A stretch of 64,000 bases of DNA, taken from Mesorhizobium sp. Root552. Lineage in GTDB: Bacteria > Pseudomonadota > Alphaproteobacteria > Rhizobiales > Rhizobiaceae. Both the position numbers and the translations under genes were made by a program. The stretch covers positions 33,280 through 97,279 of the forward strand of contig NZ_LMFV01000002.1 of the NCBI RefSeq assembly GCF_001427285.1, in the 5' to 3' direction. A model generated the notes under the pieces. It ran no database searches. It was not told the DNA's origin and worked only from the letters and a program-made list of their open reading frames with translations. Numbering within the stretch: the first letter of the stretch is position 1; each line of letters opens with the position of its first letter. Positions 37,976 to 46,378 of the stretch are shown in pieces.

Positions 37976-38836
37976 ATGCCCTTCGCCCTCATTGAAGATC
38001 GCGCGCTCATCCTTGTGTCCGGCCCCGAGGCCGAGCACTTCCTGCAAAACATCCTGACCGTCGATCTCGAAGCCCTCAAACCGGGCGAGGCAAAGCCCGG
38101 CGCGCTTTTGACCCCGCAAGGCAAGATCCTGTTCGATTTCCTCATCTCGCGCGCAGGCGACGATGCCTTCAGGATCGAGTGCCGCGCGGACATCGCCAGC
38201 GACTTCCAACGCCGGCTGATGCTCTACAAATTGCGGGCCAAGGCGGAAATCTCCAAGCAGGATCAATCCGTTGTCACGGTCAGGTGGCAAGATGATTCAA
38301 CCCCTTCAGGAACTGATTCAACAAGCGTCGTGGACACGCGCTTCCCGTCCGGCTCCGTCAGGCGCGATTACGAACCGGCTTCCGCGCAAGGCGACCCTGC
38401 GGCGTGGCACGCCTTCCGCGTCTCCAGCGGCATTGCCGAAAGCGGCCTCGACTATCAGCTCGGCGACGCCTTTCCGCATGACGTTCTGCTCGACCAGACC
38501 GGCGGCGTCGGCTTCAGGAAGGGCTGCTATGTCGGCCAGGAAGTGGTCTCGCGCATGCAGCACCGCGGCACCGCGCGGCGGCGCGTGCTGATCGCCTCAG
38601 CTGATCAGCCGCTGCCCGCCGCAGGGACAGACCTCACGGTCAATGGGCGCTCCGTCGGAACGCTCGGTTCCACTTTCGGCAAGACCGGGCTGGCGATTGC
38701 CCGCATCGACAGGGTCAAGACTGCCCTGGATGGCGGGCAAACCATTCTGGCCGGCGACGTGCCTGTCCAGCTTGCAATCCCGGAATGGGCCAGCTTCACC
38801 TTTCCGCAGGACGCCACCGGCACGGAGGATGCCTGA
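37976..38836 (+). CDS. ygfZ: YgfZ/GcvT-type folate-binding protein
   Basis: 286-aa member of the COG0354 family involved in Fe-S cluster assembly or repair with tetrahydrofolate. The family motif K182-G-C-Y-x-G-Q-E (C184) is intact. A short, low-similarity stretch around residues 105-120 (D-D-S-T-P-S-G-T-D-S-T-S) is probably a surface loop. Its TGA overlaps the ATG of the HD-domain gene. Confidence 0.9.
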   Translation: MPFALIEDRALILVSGPEAEHFLQNILTVDLEALKPGEAKPGALLTPQGKILFDFLISRAGDDAFRIECRADIASDFQRRLMLYKLRAKAEISKQDQSVVTVRWQDDSTPSGTDSTSVVDTRFPSGSVRRDYEPASAQGDPAAWHAFRVSSGIAESGLDYQLGDAFPHDVLLDQTGGVGFRKGCYVGQEVVSRMQHRGTARRRVLIASADQPLPAAGTDLTVNGRSVGTLGSTFGKTGLAIARIDRVKTALDGGQTILAGDVPVQLAIPEWASFTFPQDATGTEDA

Positions 38837-39453
38837 TGGCCGACCGCGCCGGCGCACCGCCGCGTGCGTGGCAGCGCATGTTGTCGGGCCGGCGGCTCGA
38901 CCTGCTCGATCCCTCGCCCCTCGACGTCGAGATTTCAGACATTGCGCACGGGCTCGCCCGCGTCGCCCGTTGGAACGGCCAGACCAGCGGCGAGCACGCC
39001 TTTTCGGTCGCGCAGCACTCGCTTCTCGTCGAGGCGATATTCTCGAAGCTTGTGATGGACGCTTCACCGGAGGCGCAGCTCGCCGCCTTGCTCCACGACG
39101 CACCCGAATATGTCATTGGCGACATGATCTCGCCGTTCAAGTCGGTGGTCGGCGGCGGCTACAAGGATTGCGAGCATCGGCTGCAACGCGCCATCCATCT
39201 GCGCTTCTCGCTGCCGGCAGAACTCGGCCTCGGCCTGCGCAAGGATATCAAGCGGGCTGACCAGGTCGCTGCCTATTTCGAGGCGACGCTTCTCGCAGGG
39301 TTTTCGACCGGCGAGGCCACGCAATTCTTCGGCCGTCCGCGCGGCATCAGCGCCGACGGTTTCGACGTGACGCCGCGCTCGGTGACATGGGCGCAGAATG
39401 CCTTCGTCAAGCGGTTTGCCGCGCTGGAAAAAGCGCGCGGCAAGAGCGCCTGA
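38836..39453 (+). CDS. HD-domain hydrolase (YfbR-like)
   Basis: 205-aa metal-dependent phosphohydrolase. HD residues are visible in E-H-A-F-S-V-A-Q-H-S (His) and L-L-H-D-A-P-E-Y (His-Asp); another Asp lies in I-K-R-A-D-Q. Relatives are 5'-nucleotidases acting on deoxynucleoside monophosphates. Start overlaps the ygfZ stop (TGATG) with GGAGG upstream. Confidence 0.87.
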   Translation: MADRAGAPPRAWQRMLSGRRLDLLDPSPLDVEISDIAHGLARVARWNGQTSGEHAFSVAQHSLLVEAIFSKLVMDASPEAQLAALLHDAPEYVIGDMISPFKSVVGGGYKDCEHRLQRAIHLRFSLPAELGLGLRKDIKRADQVAAYFEATLLAGFSTGEATQFFGRPRGISADGFDVTPRSVTWAQNAFVKRFAALEKARGKSA

Positions 39454-39463
39454 AGCTCACCGC

Positions 39464-40123
39464 TCAATCGCGGTCGGGCGCGCCGAGCGGGAAGTACGGG
39501 CGGTACGGGCGCGCTTCATCGACGGCACGCGCAAAGGACGGACGCCGGTTGAGCCGCGCGCGGTAGGCGCGCACATTCTCGAACCGCTCCGCGATCTCGT
39601 GCGTCCAATCGGCATAGAACAGGAACGGCGCAGCCGCGCAGTCCGCCATGCTGAAGCTCTCGCCCGCCGCCCATTCGCGGCCCGCCATATGTTTTTCCAG
39701 CCAGCCATAGGCCTTTTCGAGCATCTCGCGCGCATTGCTCACGCCCTTGGGGTCGCGCTCTTCCGGCTTGCACAAAGCATCGAAGACCACCTTCTGCTGC
39801 GGCGTCGAGATGTAATTGTCGAAGAACCGGTCCATGAAGCGCACTTCGAGCGCCCGCTTTGCATCGTCTGGAATGAGCCGTACCGGCCCCGGATGGAATG
39901 CGTGCAGGTATTCGATGATGATCGTCGCTTCGTGGATGGATCGGCCATTGTCGATCAGCATGGGAAAGCGCTTCATGGGCCAGCGCGCTTCAAGCTCCTC
40001 GATTGCGCCCGGATTTTCCTGCGAGAGCATGACGTAGGTGAACGGAACCTCATTCTCGTAGAGCGCCGTCAGCGCCTTCTGGCAGTAGGACGAGAACGGA
40101 TGCGCATAAAGTTCGAGGGCCAC
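39464..40123 (-). CDS. Glutathione S-transferase family protein
   Basis: 219 aa. Thioredoxin-fold N-terminal domain (M-A-L-E-L-Y-A-H-P-F-S-S-Y-C-Q-K, with the S/C catalytic region near residues 11-14), then F-P-M-L-I-D and the G-site E-A-T residues, followed by the all-helical C-terminal domain with the S-M-A-D motif. Substrate unknown. 3 bp downstream of the RibD-like gene, so transcribed with it. Confidence 0.88.
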   Translation of the reverse strand: MALELYAHPFSSYCQKALTALYENEVPFTYVMLSQENPGAIEELEARWPMKRFPMLIDNGRSIHEATIIIEYLHAFHPGPVRLIPDDAKRALEVRFMDRFFDNYISTPQQKVVFDALCKPEERDPKGVSNAREMLEKAYGWLEKHMAGREWAAGESFSMADCAAAPFLFYADWTHEIAERFENVRAYRARLNRRPSFARAVDEARPYRPYFPLGAPDRD

Positions 40124-40126
40124 GCT

Positions 40127-40702
40127 TCAAGTCTCCCGGCTGCGTCGGTAGCGCAAAAGTACCGCACCGGTATCGATTGGGCGTGACTCCACAAACGCCA
40201 GATCGATGGGCCTGGTGCCCGTTCCGAACAGACGCTCGCCCGATCCCTGTATCGTTGGCGTAACCAGCAGGCGGTATTCATCGACCAGATCGAGATCGAT
40301 GAAACTGCGGGCAAGCCTGGCACCGCCGAACAGGAAAAGGTCCTTTTCGTTTGTTGCCTTGAGTTCAGCGATTCTGGCCGGAATATCATCGCTCACCAGC
40401 GTCGCATTCCAGCCCGGATCGCCCTTCAGCGTGCGTGAAAACACCGTCTTCGGCTTGGCGTTCATCTCGCCCGCATAGGCAATGCCCGCGGCCGGGCTGT
40501 CCGGGTCTGTCTTGGCCGCTTCCCAAAAGCCCTTGTTGAACTGGAAATTGACGCGGCCATAAAGGAAATGGCCAGACTGCTGCATCGCCTCAAGCGCCCA
40601 GGCCTCCATCCCGTCGGACCAAGGAGGCGGCATGAACTCGCCGCCCAGCCCGGCAAAATAGCCGTCAAGCGTCATGAACATGGAAAGCACGACCTTCGCC
40701 AC
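40127..40702 (-). CDS. Dihydrofolate reductase-family (RibD C-terminal) protein
   Basis: 191 aa of the RibD_C/DHFR-like fold, starting K-V-V-L-S-M-F-M-T-L-D-G-Y, with L-F-G-G-A-R-L-A in the NADPH region. Such proteins, near HxlR regulators, are uncharacterised reductases rather than true folate enzymes. First gene of a pair with the GST; divergent from the HxlR regulator, whose probable operators lie in the 105-bp gap. Confidence 0.88.
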   Translation of the reverse strand: MAKVVLSMFMTLDGYFAGLGGEFMPPPWSDGMEAWALEAMQQSGHFLYGRVNFQFNKGFWEAAKTDPDSPAAGIAYAGEMNAKPKTVFSRTLKGDPGWNATLVSDDIPARIAELKATNEKDLFLFGGARLARSFIDLDLVDEYRLLVTPTIQGSGERLFGTGTRPIDLAFVESRPIDTGAVLLRYRRSRET

Positions 40703-40736
40703 CGTCTCCTCCCTCGCATATACTGATTGTGATTTG

Positions 40737-40782
40737 CAACTGGTTGTGTTGTAGTTGAACCGATCCTATTTTGCAATCGGTT
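40737..40782. promoter_or_regulatory. Two dyads between RibD-like and hxlR genes (candidate operators)
   Basis: CAACT/AGTTG (40737-40741/40753-40757) and AACCGAT/ATCGGTT (40758-40764/40776-40782) are inverted repeats with about 11 bp between arms. They lie side by side in the divergent intergenic region. HxlR regulators bind such sites; the pairing with this regulator is inferred from position. Confidence 0.5.
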
Positions 40783-40807
40783 TTGTGAATCGGAAGTTTG
40801 ACGCCAA

Positions 40808-41302
40808 ATGGACGCCGCGCACCGCTCGGGCTGCCCGATCAATCTGACGCTGGAAATGCTGGGCGACCGCTGGAGCCTGATCGTCATTCGCGACGTCATG
40901 TTCGGCAACCGGCGGCACTTTCGCGAACTGCTCAACAACTCCGAGGAAAGCATCGCCTCCAACATTCTGGCCGACCGGCTGAAGCGCCTTGTCGCCAATG
41001 GTCTTTTGTGGAAACGCGACGATCCAAGCCACAGCCAGAAGGCAATCTATAGCCTGGCCGAGCCCGCCATCCAGCTCGTGCCGCTGCTTGCGGCAATGGG
41101 CGCATGGGGACGCAGGCACACTCCGGTTTCGCGCGAGCTTTCGGTGCGGGCGGAACTTCTGGAGAATGGCGGACCGCAGATGTGGGATGCCTTCATGGCC
41201 GAACTGCGCCACCTGCATCTAGACGCTCCCGCCCCTGCCCGCTCGGTCTTTGCCGAGTTGCAGGCGGCATATCTGGAAGCCGTTCAATCCGGCATCGAAT
41301 AA
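40808..41302 (+). CDS. HxlR-family transcriptional regulator
   Basis: 164-aa winged-helix regulator with the family's N-terminal Cys (S-G-C-P-I-N-L-T-L-E-M-L-G-D-R-W) and wing (A-I-Y-S-L-A-E). A longer than usual C-terminal helical tail (about residues 105-164) is present. It is divergent from a RibD-like/GST pair and probably controls it, responding to electrophiles or oxidants as HxlR/HypR/QorR members do. Confidence 0.88.
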   Translation: MDAAHRSGCPINLTLEMLGDRWSLIVIRDVMFGNRRHFRELLNNSEESIASNILADRLKRLVANGLLWKRDDPSHSQKAIYSLAEPAIQLVPLLAAMGAWGRRHTPVSRELSVRAELLENGGPQMWDAFMAELRHLHLDAPAPARSVFAELQAAYLEAVQSGIE

Positions 41303-41354
41303 GAGTTGGCATCCTTCTCCGTTTGCGCAAAGATTGCGGCGGGGGGAATTTCAA

Positions 41355-42056
41355 GTGTTCGAGACTGGCATTCTGGCCGGCGCGATCGTGTGGTCGTTGT
41401 CGGCGCTTTGGTTGATCGTTTCCATTCTGCGATTGATCCGGCCACGATGGCGACAGAGCGCCATCTTCCATACCAAACTTGCCGCCGGCCTGTTCGTGCT
41501 ATCCTTCATCGCCATCATCTGGTGCAACCAGTTCGCCTATCTCGACTACGGCCTGACCTCACGCGAGGGTCTCGAGCAGGCGCGCGCCGAGCGCAAGGCG
41601 GCAAGGCAGGCCGAGCAAGCGGCGGCGAATGCGAACGCGGAAGCTGAACGCACGGCGGCAGCGAAACTGAAGGCAGAAGAAGAAGCCAGGCAAGCCGCAC
41701 TCGACGCGGAGCAGCGCAAGAAAGATGCAGAGGCGCGCGCAGCCGAGGAAGCTGCCAAGGCGGCGGAAGAGAAAGCTGCCCGGCTTGCCAAGGCCTGCTC
41801 CGACACCACGATGGCCTTCGTCATGTCACAGGAATTCGTCAAGCGCAGCCTGAAAGCCCCTTCCACGGCCGAGTTTCCGTGGATCACGGACGATCAGGTC
41901 GCGGTGTCGCCAAAGCCGGATTGCGGCTTCCATGTCGTCGCCTGGGTCGACGCCCAAAACGGCTTCGGCGCGCAAATCCGCTCGCGTTACGTCGTCGACC
42001 TCAAATATCTCGACGGCTCGGGAGAATGGCAGCTTACCGCCATAAACATCCAGTAG
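41355..42056 (+). CDS. Membrane-anchored coiled-coil protein with small C-terminal domain
   Basis: 233 aa, GTG start behind GGGGGGAA. Two membrane helices (about residues 5-25 and 40-58) are followed by a long Ala/Glu/Lys/Arg coiled coil (about 72-142, TolA-like). A globular domain at about 145-233 begins A-C-S-D-T-T-M-A-F-V-M and contains L-K-A-P-S-T-A-E-F-P and W-V-D-A-Q-N-G-F-G-A. That last domain recurs in many bacterial proteins of unknown role. Overall function unknown; converges on the RimK gene with 6 bp between. Confidence 0.75.
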   Translation: MFETGILAGAIVWSLSALWLIVSILRLIRPRWRQSAIFHTKLAAGLFVLSFIAIIWCNQFAYLDYGLTSREGLEQARAERKAARQAEQAAANANAEAERTAAAKLKAEEEARQAALDAEQRKKDAEARAAEEAAKAAEEKAARLAKACSDTTMAFVMSQEFVKRSLKAPSTAEFPWITDDQVAVSPKPDCGFHVVAWVDAQNGFGAQIRSRYVVDLKYLDGSGEWQLTAINIQ

Positions 42057-42062
42057 GCAGGT

Positions 42063-43523
42063 TCAGCGCCGCTGCTTCTCCAGCCGGTCGAGGAACCACT
42101 GGGTCAGCCGCACCCAGACCTCGTCCTTCTCGCCCGTGTCCTCGCAATTGTGATCGAGGTTCGGATTGTCGTTGACCTCGATGACGAAGATGCCGTCATT
42201 CGTCTCCTTGAGGTCGACGCCATAAAGGCCGTCGCCGATACAGCTTGCCGCCTTCACCGCCGTCTCGACCACCTGCGCCGGTGCGTTCTTCAAGGTGAAG
42301 GTCTTGATGCCGCCCTGGTCCGGCTTGCCGTTCGCCTTGTGGTTGACGATCTGCCAGTGCTTCCTCGCCATCAGGTAGTGAACGGCGAACAGAGGCTGTC
42401 CGCCAAGCACGCCGACGCGCCAGTCGAACTTGGTCGGAATGAATTTCTGCGCGATCAAAAGATCGGAATCTTCCAGCCATTCGGTGGCCAGCGCCTTCAG
42501 TTCCTCCACGTCGGAGCACTTCTTGACGCCGCGCGAAAAGGACGAATCCGGGATCTTCAGCACCAGCGGAAAGCCCAGAGTATCGGCGGCAAGCTGCAAG
42601 TCGGAGATGCCCGCGATCATCACCGTCGGCGGCACCGGCACCTTGTTGGCCGTCATCAGCTCGTTCAGATAGACCTTGTTGGTGCAGCGGATCATCGACA
42701 GCGGATCATCGATCACCGGCATGCCTTCCTGCTGCGCCCTGCGGGCAAAGCGGTAGGTATGGTTGGAGATCGAGGTGGTCTCGCGGATGAACAGCGCATC
42801 GTAATTGGCAAGCTTGGCCAAGTCCTTGCGGGTGATCGGCTCGACCTCGACGCCCATCTTCTCGGCAATCCTCGCCCAGTGGCGCAATGAAGAAATCTCC
42901 GAGGGCGGCAGTTCCTCATTCGGATCGACCAGCGTGGCGAAGGTGTAGCGGGCAGGCGTGCGCGTCTTGGTTTCGCGCCATTCGCGGCCCGTATAGACGT
43001 CGAGGCACGCGGTGAACCTCTTCATCTCCTCGGGGCTCATGCGAGCGAGCGGATGGAAACCGATCTTGCGGATCGAGGCCCACCCGGAAGCGTCCTTGAT
43101 CGAAACCTCCAGAGCGGGCGCGCGGAACCAGTCGAACAAAAGCCTTGCGAAGCGGTCCCAGGCCTTGGATGGGCCGATGCCGAAAAAGATGCAAACCTTG
43201 GCCGGATATGCGCCAAGATCCTTGCGGCACTTGTTCAGCGCCAGCTCCAGCTCCGGCAGCGCGTTCTCGTAGAGCTTGTGCTCAGACAGGTCGATCATCG
43301 TCTCGACGGTCGGGATGACCCTGTGGCCGCGCGAACTCGCCAGCAGCGAGGCATAGTAGCCCCGGCTCTGGTAGCCGTAATTGTTGGAAAGGTTGATCAC
43401 CTTGGGCCGCTGGCCGCGAAACAGCGCCGGATGCGCAAGGTAGTCGCGGTTGGTGATGATCTTGTGCGGGGTCGCCGCCTGGGTGAGGTCGGATTGGCGT
43501 CCAGTCAGGATAACCCAGCTCAT
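42063..43523 (-). CDS. RimK-type ATP-grasp ligase with N-terminal RLAN domain
   Basis: 486 aa. The first half is the RimK-like N-terminal domain (RLAN); the second half (about residues 270-480) is an ATP-grasp fold, with V-I-E-V-N-D-N-P-N at the metal site. ATP-grasp enzymes form an amide or peptide bond through an acyl-phosphate. The family is predicted to modify proteins or make small peptides, but its product is unknown. The start ATG at 43523 overlaps the stop of the GNAT/C39 gene (TAATG), which makes the pair translationally coupled and decides this start. Confidence 0.85.
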   Translation of the reverse strand: MSWVILTGRQSDLTQAATPHKIITNRDYLAHPALFRGQRPKVINLSNNYGYQSRGYYASLLASSRGHRVIPTVETMIDLSEHKLYENALPELELALNKCRKDLGAYPAKVCIFFGIGPSKAWDRFARLLFDWFRAPALEVSIKDASGWASIRKIGFHPLARMSPEEMKRFTACLDVYTGREWRETKTRTPARYTFATLVDPNEELPPSEISSLRHWARIAEKMGVEVEPITRKDLAKLANYDALFIRETTSISNHTYRFARRAQQEGMPVIDDPLSMIRCTNKVYLNELMTANKVPVPPTVMIAGISDLQLAADTLGFPLVLKIPDSSFSRGVKKCSDVEELKALATEWLEDSDLLIAQKFIPTKFDWRVGVLGGQPLFAVHYLMARKHWQIVNHKANGKPDQGGIKTFTLKNAPAQVVETAVKAASCIGDGLYGVDLKETNDGIFVIEVNDNPNLDHNCEDTGEKDEVWVRLTQWFLDRLEKQRR

Positions 43524-44626
43524 TATCGGCCGCGCTTTCCAAGCATTATGGCCGCGCGCAGTCCATCGCGGCCGAATTGCGCCATGGTCATGAAGATCGC
43601 ATAGGGCACGGGAATGTTGGCCGCGTCCGACTGGGTCTCTTCCTTTTCGTCCTCGACCCATGGATCGTGGATCAGGATATGGTCGCCGTCGTCGCCGATG
43701 GCCAGCACCCAGTGCGGCACCTTCTTGCCGAACATCAGGAAGCCGCTCACCAGAACCAGAACCAGCTTGCCGTCGGCAATCGCCGCGCGGATGTCGTCGA
43801 TGGTGAAGGCGCGATAGCTGGCCGGGATGCCGTAGCTGTCGGCGCGGCGGCGGAAATCGACCTGCGCCAGTTCCATCACGCGGCGCTTTTCCTCGCTGCG
43901 CACCGATTGCAGGAACAGCGCGCCGTGGAAAGACACAAGGATTTCGGTCGCAAGCCCGCCTTCATGCGCCGCGACCGCTAGGCCGAACGGTTCGCAGCCG
44001 CCCGGCCCCGACATCATGAATACGGTCGTCGCCTCTCGCCAAAGCCGGATTTCCATTACCGGATCGGGCACGAAGCTGGGCTCGAAATGCGCCATCGCCA
44101 TCATCAGGCAGCACGGCCCGCAAGTGAAATCGCAGGTCTGCTCGTAAAATGGCACCGCGGTCGTCACCGGCGCGCCGCCGCGCAAGGTCTTTTCGAAGCG
44201 CAGCGCGGGCGCCCCGTCCTCGTAGTAGTCGGTCTCGCGGCCAATGCGGCGAAAGCCTGCCTTCTCGTAGATGCCGATGGCGCGCAGGTTGTCCTCGCGC
44301 ACTTCCAAGCGCAACAGCATGCGGCCATGTTCGAAGGCGGTGTTCTCGGCTGCCTCCAGCAGCGCGCGGCCAATGCCTTTGCCGGAAAAATCCGGACCGG
44401 CCGCCAGCGAATAGAGCCGCGCCACGCCGCTGCCCTTGCGAAACAGCACGATGGCATAGCCCGCCACGCACCCGTCCAGTTCCGAAATAAGGGTTTCGGC
44501 TGTCTCGCGCTCGATCAGCTTGCGGAACGAGCGGCGGGAGATGCGGTCGCCCTCGAAAACGGCGGTCTCGATGGCGGCGAGAGCATCGACGTCAGACGCG
44601 CGGGCCGTGCGGATTTCGGCAGGCAT
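43523..44626 (-). CDS. GNAT acetyltransferase fused to a C39-like cysteine peptidase
   Basis: 367 aa. Residues 1-150 are a GNAT domain with the acetyl-CoA loop G-K-G-I-G-R-A (about 82-88). Residues 155-367 are a papain/C39-like peptidase with Cys (C169 in T-C-G-P-C-C), His (H305 in V-P-H-W-V-L) and Asp (D321 in I-H-D-P-W). Such GNAT-peptidase fusions are known as the regular partners of RLAN-ATP-grasp ligases. The start at 44626 gives the GNAT N-terminus; an upstream in-frame start at 44782 adds unrelated sequence. Confidence 0.85.
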   Translation of the reverse strand: MPAEIRTARASDVDALAAIETAVFEGDRISRRSFRKLIERETAETLISELDGCVAGYAIVLFRKGSGVARLYSLAAGPDFSGKGIGRALLEAAENTAFEHGRMLLRLEVREDNLRAIGIYEKAGFRRIGRETDYYEDGAPALRFEKTLRGGAPVTTAVPFYEQTCDFTCGPCCLMMAMAHFEPSFVPDPVMEIRLWREATTVFMMSGPGGCEPFGLAVAAHEGGLATEILVSFHGALFLQSVRSEEKRRVMELAQVDFRRRADSYGIPASYRAFTIDDIRAAIADGKLVLVLVSGFLMFGKKVPHWVLAIGDDGDHILIHDPWVEDEKEETQSDAANIPVPYAIFMTMAQFGRDGLRAAIMLGKRGR

Positions 44627-44832
44627 GCGGGTTGGAAAACCTCGATCGGCGGTGGGAATATCCTTGTCGGAACGGACTCGCTTCTCAGCCCGCAACGGAG
44701 CATTTAAGCGCTCCTCGAATTGGGCCGAATTGTGACTCCAAAGATCGACGCAAAAAGCGCACCGAACGGTGATAGACGTCACCTGGGAAGGCCGCAGTCA
44801 ACTTGGCCCCGAGGCTAGCTAGGGTGCCGAGA
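44627..44832. other. Upstream region of the GNAT/C39-RimK operon
   Basis: Part of a 331-bp gap between the GNAT/C39 start and the anti-sigma stop. The right part (44833-44949) is repeat copy 1. The left part, about 200 bp, should contain the promoter for the minus-strand pair. I see a GAGG about 14 nt before the start and no clear -35/-10 pair or operator. Confidence 0.4.
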
Positions 44833-44949
44833 TTCAGGTCAGGGTGCACCGAGATTGGCGGATTTCAAGAACCGGAGCGCAGTGTACGTATTAGTACATG
44901 AGCACCGGAAGCGCAGAAAGCCGACATTCGCAGGCCACCATCACCTGAA
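44833..44949. repeat. RIME-like palindromic repeat, copy 1
   Basis: 117 bp with terminal arms TTCAGGT (44833-44839) and ACCTGAA (44943-44949). Internally G-C-rich pairing steps lead to an apical GTAC/GTAC dyad. It shares the ACCGGAGCGCAGTGTACGTA and GCACCGGAAGCGCAGAAAG blocks with the three other copies. It starts 8 bp beyond the stop of the anti-sigma gene on the minus strand. Confidence 0.8.
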
Positions 44950-44957
44950 CCTCGCCC

Positions 44958-45752
44958 CTAGCTCCAGATAGACGAAACCAGTTGCTTGTAGGCGCGCTTG
45001 GCAACCTCGTTCAAACGGTCGTTGGGCAGCGTTCCGACAACGGCGCAGCCATAGCCCCTGTCCAGCCAGTAGACGGCGGTCGGCCCATCCTTTTCCTCAT
45101 TGTAGACGCCCGCCGTCTTGGCAGCGGATTCCGAGATGACGAACAGCGAGATGCGGTTGCCGCTTGCGTCTTCGTAAAGCAGCATCGCCGCCTTGCTGGA
45201 ACCTGAGGCGGGCAGCAGCCTGCCGCCGACCAGCTCGAAACCGTCCTCGGTCAGATCCGGCGCCACCAGCTTCAGCCCGACCCGGTTGGAAAGCCAGGTC
45301 TGCATGTGATCCTTGTCACTCGCCGGCACTTCGACGGCATGGCGCTTTTCGGCAGCATAGATGACATGCGCGGCAATCGCCTCTTCAGCCAGGCGGTCAG
45401 CCGGACCGACCTCGGCATCGAGCCCGATCGCGCCGGCGAAATAGCCACCCACTCCGCCAAGGCTGAGCAGCAGCACCGCGGCAGCCGCAAACCACCATTT
45501 CGAGCGGGAAGCGGGCGGGTTAGCCACCGTCTCGCCAATGACGATGTTTTGCAGGCGTGCCGGAACCGGCTCGTCGAGCACATCCGAGAAAGCCGCGTGC
45601 AAGGCTTCGTTGTCGCTGGCGTAGCGGGCGCTCCTCGCCTTCATTTCGGGATTGGCCTCAAGCCATGCCTCGTAGCCGGCGCGCTCGTCGCCCGGCAACT
45701 CGTTGTCGAGCGCCAGATGGATGTCACGTTCGGAAAAGTCGCGCCGGGTCAT
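44958..45752 (-). CDS. Membrane-spanning anti-sigma factor
   Basis: 264-aa protein. A short cytoplasmic helical N-terminus (S-E-R-D-I-H-L-A-L-D-N-E-L-P-G, no zinc-binding Cys/His motif) precedes one membrane helix (about residues 85-110, W-W-F-A-A-A-A-V-L-L-L-S-L-G) and an extracytoplasmic domain. It should hold the adjacent ECF sigma factor inactive until an envelope signal arrives. ATG 45752 overlaps the sigma stop (ATGA). A longer open frame to 46364 is an artefact. Repeat copy 1 follows its stop. Confidence 0.82.
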   Translation of the reverse strand: MTRRDFSERDIHLALDNELPGDERAGYEAWLEANPEMKARSARYASDNEALHAAFSDVLDEPVPARLQNIVIGETVANPPASRSKWWFAAAAVLLLSLGGVGGYFAGAIGLDAEVGPADRLAEEAIAAHVIYAAEKRHAVEVPASDKDHMQTWLSNRVGLKLVAPDLTEDGFELVGGRLLPASGSSKAAMLLYEDASGNRISLFVISESAAKTAGVYNEEKDGPTAVYWLDRGYGCAVVGTLPNDRLNEVAKRAYKQLVSSIWS

Positions 45753-46267
45753 TTCTCGACAACTCTCAGTGTGCGGCGCCGGGCGCTGTCTTCCAGCAGG
45801 CCCCTCAGTTCTTCGCGGCCCCGTGAAATGCGCGACATCAAAGTGCCCGCCGGAACGCCCAGCATGTTGGCGGCCTCGGCGTAGGAAAAGCCCTCGATGG
45901 CAACCATCACCAGCGCCGCGCGCCGCTCCGGGCTGATGGCATGCAGCGCGTTGACGATCTCGCGCGAAGCAATCGTATCCAGTTGCTCGGCGGGTGCGGC
46001 AAGCGCCTCGTCGGTATCGAGCGACAGCATCGCCGCTTCGCCACGCCGGTCCACCTTGCGTATCTGGTCGATGAAGAGATGATGCATGATCGTAAACAGC
46101 CACCTCCGGGGACTTTCTCCGGTCTGCCAGTTGTCGAGGCGGCTCAGCGCGCGTTCCAGGCAGTCCTGCACCAGATCGTCGGCGGCATCGCGATCGCGCA
46201 GCAAGGCAAGCGCGTAGCGGCGCAAACGCGGGATTTCGCCAAGAATCGCTGCCTTCTTGCCATCCAT
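45749..46267 (-). CDS. ECF-type RNA polymerase sigma factor
   Basis: 172 aa with only regions 2 and 4. Region 2: L-R-R-Y-A-L-A-L-L-R-D and D-A-A-D-D-L-V-Q-D, with the -10 recognition helix around F-T-I-M-H-H. Region 4: G-F-S-Y-A-E-A-A-N-M-L-G with T-L-M-S-R-I-S-R-G-R. Followed by its anti-sigma gene with ATGA overlap. The start is the ATG at 46267 (a TTG at 46300 is in frame). An EcfG-like promoter (GGAAT-17-CGTT) lies about 110 bp upstream, hinting at auto-regulation or EcfG control. Confidence 0.88.
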   Translation of the reverse strand: MDGKKAAILGEIPRLRRYALALLRDRDAADDLVQDCLERALSRLDNWQTGESPRRWLFTIMHHLFIDQIRKVDRRGEAAMLSLDTDEALAAPAEQLDTIASREIVNALHAISPERRAALVMVAIEGFSYAEAANMLGVPAGTLMSRISRGREELRGLLEDSARRRTLRVVEK

Positions 46268-46378
46268 AGCCGCTTGCCGAAACGTGCTCCTCTCCGCCAA
46301 CCGCCCAATTGCGGCGCCGCTTCCAATGCAAGCGGTCTGCAGCGCGTGCCAGCGCCTCGATCACCCAAGCACTAGGGA

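Noticed and set aside
44958..46364. 468-aa open frame covering anti-sigma and sigma region
   Set aside because: The sigma factor is in a different frame (45749-46267). The upstream extension is Arg/Ala-rich shadow, and the anti-sigma starts at 45752 with an ATGA overlap.
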